Assembly: GCF_009497655.1 (NCBI RefSeq)
Contig: NZ_CP023317.1
Coordinates: 711,501 to 775,500, forward strand
Reading direction: 5' to 3'
DNA from: Priestia megaterium
GTDB lineage: Bacteria; Bacillota; Bacilli; Bacillales; Bacillaceae_H
Length of the DNA stretch: 64,000 bases
Shown: piece after piece, positions 61,228 to 64,000 of the stretch
How positions within the stretch are numbered: the first letter of the stretch is position 1
Layout: the number at the start of each line of letters is the position of its first letter
Notes under the pieces: generated by a model
What the model was told of the DNA's origin: nothing
The model's database searches: none
Seen by the model: only the letters and a program-made list of their open reading frames with translations
Made by a program: the position numbers and the translations under genes

Positions 61228-62914
61228 TCAAAGCTTTATTGAGTTAAATGGAAGAGAACGAGCCCAGGCAATCTTAGATCAAGGTACATTTCGTGAGCTG
61301 CTCGGCCCTTTTGACGGGATCGAGTCGCCTCATTTACCTAAGCAAAATATTGTTCCTCAAAGCGATGATGGTGTCATCATAGCAAGTGGGCTAATAGCAG
61401 GGGAGCCAGCAGTTGTCATTTCAATAGAAGGAGGATTTCAAGGGGGAGGCATTGGTGAAGTATCGGGAGCTAAAATTGCAGGAGCTTTAGAATTAGCTCT
61501 TAATAATCACAAAAAAGGTGTTCCTGTTAGACCTGTTTTTCTATTCGATACAGGAGGGGTAAGGCTGCAAGAAGCGAATTATGGACTTTTGTCGATATCT
61601 GAAATTGGCTCAGCGGTAGTTGCTCTGCGTGAGCATACACCTGTTGTCGGAGTTATTTCAGGAAATGTAGGCTGCTTTGGAGGAATGTCTATCACTGCTT
61701 CACTCTTTAGTTATCTCATTATGACAAAAGAAGCAAGGTTTGGTCTTAACGGCCCGGAAGTGATCGAACAAGAAGCGGGGGTTGAAGAGTTTGATGCAAG
61801 AGACCGAAGCTTAATCTGGAAAACGATTGGCGGTATTCAACGCTATGAAACGGGGTTTGCAGATACATTAGCACAGGATGATGTTACTGCTATTCAACGA
61901 GCGGTTCAAGAGACGTTTCAAAAAAAAGAAAAAGTAGCTAGTAAAACAGAACAAGTAGATTTTTATAGGCATTTGCTTAGCAAGGTTGATCCTTCAGAAA
62001 AAATGGCTCCTTATCAATTTCAAGAATTGTATAAAGCAACAAAAAATGAACATATCCCTTCAGCAGTCTCTTACTCGTTGAACGAAGTTCCAGGTAGCAT
62101 GCCTAACAGCCGCGGTCGCGTGTGGATTAACGCTTTAATAAATGATGAGGAAGCAGATTTTGAAATTCCTTCCGTTCTTTATAAAGACGCACTGCTAGGA
62201 AGAGAAAAGGTCCGATATATATCGGTTGTACCTAATCCTTATAATCGTTTCTTACGTGCACGAAAAGGGGAAGTAGGACTAGATGAAGGATGGGCAATTG
62301 CTAAGCACGTTCGTGAAGTAATAAAAGAAGATCGAAATCAATCTCCGCGCCCTATAATTGCCATTGTGGACGTACCGAGTCAAGCGTATGGCTATCATGA
62401 AGAACTTCTAGGTATTCACTATGCTTGCGGTGCTGCAGCTGATGCTTATGCAGCAGCGCGCTTAGCAGGTCATCCGGTTATTACGTTAATTGTCGGAAAA
62501 GCAATTTCAGGAGCATTTTTGGCTCATGGATACCAATCGAATCGAATTTTGGCTTTAAAAGACGAAGGAGTAAATGTTCACGCCATGTCCAAACAGTCGG
62601 CAGCGCGCATTACTAAAAGAAGTATAAAAGAACTTGAGGAAGCTTCAAAGAAAGTCCCGTCCATGGCTTATGATATTAAATCATTTGCTTCACTTGGCGC
62701 TTTATATGAGCTGGTTAGCGGTATTCAAGCAGAGCAGCCCACAGAGCGCGACGTTCAAATGATTCAAGATATTTTAATTGGAGCAGTAGAAGATGTTCGC
62801 TGTGAAGGTGTATACGATTTAAGCAGCCGGCTGCACAGTGAGCAAGCAAGAAAGGAAGGGCGAAAAGCTTCTTTATGGGTAAGAGGTGAGTTGGAAAAAC
62901 AATGGAATATATAG
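61214..62914 (+). CDS. mdcDE: Fused malonate decarboxylase beta-gamma carboxyltransferase (MdcD-MdcE)
   Basis: 566 aa from ATG 61214, shortly after GGAGGTGA. Residues 1 to about 295 are the beta subunit MdcD (GGFQGGGIGEVSGAKIAGAL, about 75; FGLNGPEVIEQEAG about 178). Residues about 300-566 are the gamma subunit MdcE (MPNSRGRVWINALI, DVPSQAYGYHEELLGIHYAC split about 395, LIVGKAISGAFLAHGYQSNR split about 430). In most described systems these are separate genes, mdcD and mdcE. They decarboxylate malonyl-S-ACP to acetyl-S-ACP. There is one continuous frame across the junction. Confidence 0.88.
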   Translation: MGVNNQSFIELNGRERAQAILDQGTFRELLGPFDGIESPHLPKQNIVPQSDDGVIIASGLIAGEPAVVISIEGGFQGGGIGEVSGAKIAGALELALNNHKKGVPVRPVFLFDTGGVRLQEANYGLLSISEIGSAVVALREHTPVVGVISGNVGCFGGMSITASLFSYLIMTKEARFGLNGPEVIEQEAGVEEFDARDRSLIWKTIGGIQRYETGFADTLAQDDVTAIQRAVQETFQKKEKVASKTEQVDFYRHLLSKVDPSEKMAPYQFQELYKATKNEHIPSAVSYSLNEVPGSMPNSRGRVWINALINDEEADFEIPSVLYKDALLGREKVRYISVVPNPYNRFLRARKGEVGLDEGWAIAKHVREVIKEDRNQSPRPIIAIVDVPSQAYGYHEELLGIHYACGAAADAYAAARLAGHPVITLIVGKAISGAFLAHGYQSNRILALKDEGVNVHAMSKQSAARITKRSIKELEEASKKVPSMAYDIKSFASLGALYELVSGIQAEQPTERDVQMIQDILIGAVEDVRCEGVYDLSSRLHSEQARKEGRKASLWVRGELEKQWNI

Positions 62915-63510
62915 CTCATGATTTGCTTCAGTTAAAAGAGGAAGCAAAGCTTATCAGTTATACACCTATCCCCGAGTGGGTGGAATATTCATTAGCCAAG
63001 GCTCCATTTGTAGTGGTAAGGCGTGCTGTTCACCGAGATAAACTGATACCTATTGGAGTAAGAGGAGAACGAAGGAATCAGCGTTTTGGTGCTTTTTTAT
63101 CTGAGGAGGCCATTAAACAAACAATTAGGCCGGAAAATCTCGTTTCATTTTTTCAAAACGCCCAGTCTAGAAACATGCCAGCTATACGCGCTTTGGAAGA
63201 GGTGGCTATTATTTTTGAAAAATTTGCGTGGGGACCAACCGGCAGTGTAGGGTTCGAGCTTGCAAGCGGTGAAGAAGTTGTCACGACAACCAGTGATTTA
63301 GATGTACTTATTCGCCTTTCTTCTTATTTGTCGGTGAAACAAGCGGAAATGATAGTCAGTAAGCTAAAGAGATGCCCAGTTTCTGTAGATGTACAGGTAG
63401 AAACAGAAAAAGGAGCCTTTTCTCTAGCGGAATACGCAAAAGGCGAAGAGACGCTGCTTCTGCGTACTGTATATGGTCCTGCCTTAGTAAAACTGAATCA
63501 ATTAGCATAA
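62902..63510 (+). CDS. mdcG: Phosphoribosyl-dephospho-CoA transferase MdcG
   Basis: 202 aa. APFVVVRRAVHRDKLIPIGV (split, about 31), RGERRNQRFGAFLSEE (about 51), RNMPAIRALEEV (about 91), WGPTGSVGFELASG (about 110) and TTTSDLDVLIRL (about 128) are MdcG motifs; the Asp pair is the nucleotidyltransferase site. It attaches the prosthetic group to MdcC. It overlaps mdcDE by 13 bases. No malonate transporter (mdcF or mdcLM) is found before the terminator. Confidence 0.9.
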   Translation: MEYIAHDLLQLKEEAKLISYTPIPEWVEYSLAKAPFVVVRRAVHRDKLIPIGVRGERRNQRFGAFLSEEAIKQTIRPENLVSFFQNAQSRNMPAIRALEEVAIIFEKFAWGPTGSVGFELASGEEVVTTTSDLDVLIRLSSYLSVKQAEMIVSKLKRCPVSVDVQVETEKGAFSLAEYAKGEETLLLRTVYGPALVKLNQLA

Positions 63511-63546
63511 AAGACGGATGAGGGATTTGCACCTTTTCCGTCTTTT
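63509..63546. terminator. Terminator of the mdc operon
   Basis: AAAAGACGGA/TCCGTCTTTT with an 18-nt loop; serves both the mdc operon and the convergent regulator gene. Confidence 0.8.
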
Positions 63547-63549
63547 CTG

Positions 63550-64000
63550 TCAATACCAGCTTTTTTCTTGGCTTAACAAACGCTTGGCTTCAAGAAAAAA
63601 TATTTGAATAAACTTTTTGGTGTTAATGCGAATCGGCAAAATTTTAGAATCTCCCTGCAGTTCTTTCATTTTTTTACGAACGGCTGTAAAGTCAAAAAAC
63701 TTAGAAGCATAATTTTCAAACTTTGGATTTGAAAAATCTGTTAATCCAATAGAAGCAAAGTGATTCAGTGAGTGAGTAACTGCTCGTCTTATTCGCTGTT
63801 CACAAGCCTTGGTTTCACGATTAATTTCAATAGAAGACGCGTGAGCTCCCAATTTTTTCTCAGCGACATTCACAAAAATATTTTTTAGAGAAGGGAAATG
63901 TTTTTCCACACTTTCTCTTTGGTCATAAGTGTACAGAAACTGTAAAATATCCAGTAAATCTTTTGCACCATTTTCTCCCACAATACCTAATTCGGCTAAT
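63550..64000 (-). CDS. C-terminal part of a GlnL/YcbB-type response regulator, cut by window edge
   Basis: The frame is open to the window edge (it reads LAELGIVGENGAKDLLDI from the edge), so the GTG at 63981 is not the true start. The 149 visible residues match the YcbB domain (PF08664) of GlnL-type regulators: ACEQRIRRAVTHSLNHFASI (split), GLTDFSNPKFENYASKFFDF (split) and KKFIQIFFLEAKRL. The N-terminal receiver domain would lie beyond the window. In B. subtilis GlnL with GlnK controls glutamine use; here it adjoins mdc and might regulate it, which is speculation. Confidence 0.6.
   Translation of the reverse strand, partial: LAELGIVGENGAKDLLDILQFLYTYDQRESVEKHFPSLKNIFVNVAEKKLGAHASSIEINRETKACEQRIRRAVTHSLNHFASIGLTDFSNPKFENYASKFFDFTAVRKKMKELQGDSKILPIRINTKKFIQIFFLEAKRLLSQEKSWY

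Overview
The window looks like chromosome of a low-GC, spore-forming Bacillus-type Firmicute. The closest fit I can name is Priestia (Bacillus) megaterium or a near relative. The reasons are a spoVIF/yjcD/yjcF-yjcG-yjcH block in Bacillus subtilis order, sigma-K and sigma-B type promoters, cre (CcpA) boxes, lic, lytST/lrgAB, nasBC and alsSD loci, and strong AGGAGG ribosome binding sites. I see no prophage, insertion sequence with a transposase, CRISPR array or rRNA. The only clearly mobile-looking DNA is a family of five intergenic repeats.

Region by region. 1-3.2 kb is a sporulation patch: a coiled-coil protein cut by the window edge, a coat-like protein with a sigma-K promoter, several very small spore-type proteins (one in the YjcZ family) and spoVIF. 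3.2-10.8 kb holds an M48 membrane protease, the UvrD-type helicase YjcD, a DUF421 membrane protein and the yjcH-yjcG-yjcF operon. 10.9-12.1 kb has a PgpA-type phosphatase and a GNAT acetyltransferase. 12.2-19.9 kb is a gluconate locus: an RpiR-type regulator diverging from gntZ-gntK, then an NCS1 permease, gntP and a DUF1349 protein, with several cre boxes. 19.9-25.2 kb has a YitT-type membrane protein opposite an Lrp regulator, an arylamine N-acetyltransferase, a thioredoxin-fold gene remnant, an isolated tRNA-Val(GAC), the RNA helicase DbpA and CutC. 25.4-29.2 kb has a GABA-type permease with a terminator in its upstream region, a sigma-B stress protein, and a metallo-hydrolase/TetR pair with twin operators.

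29.3-34.9 kb is the lic operon (licR, licBCAH) for beta-glucan oligosaccharides. A BglG/LicT-type antiterminator element (RAT) and terminator lie in front of licR, which suggests a cascade of two PRD regulators. 35-39.4 kb is an AAA+ enhancer-binding-protein-like regulator that lacks its GAFTGA loop, followed by an MFS anion transporter and an amidase. 39.5-43.3 kb is lytST-lrgAB, probably for pyruvate transport. 44.1-49.9 kb is assimilatory nitrate reductase (nasBC) with a nitrate transporter. 50.1-52.5 kb is alsSD (acetoin). 52.7-54.7 kb is a dense patch of small genes and structured RNA. 54.9-57.2 kb has an HxlR/MFS pair and a flavin-dependent oxidoreductase. 57.4-63.5 kb is a biotin-independent malonate decarboxylase operon in which the beta and gamma carboxyltransferase subunits are one polypeptide. 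The right edge cuts a GlnL/YcbB-type response regulator.

Most unusual points: (1) five copies of a dispersed element, each sitting 2-4 (at most about 6) bases after a stop codon and carrying a terminator hairpin whose sequence differs between copies while staying paired; (2) the RAT before licR; (3) the MdcD-MdcE fusion; (4) the GAFTGA-less regulator; (5) a rod-shaped, 6S-like RNA opposite a possible small membrane peptide at 53.1-53.7 kb.
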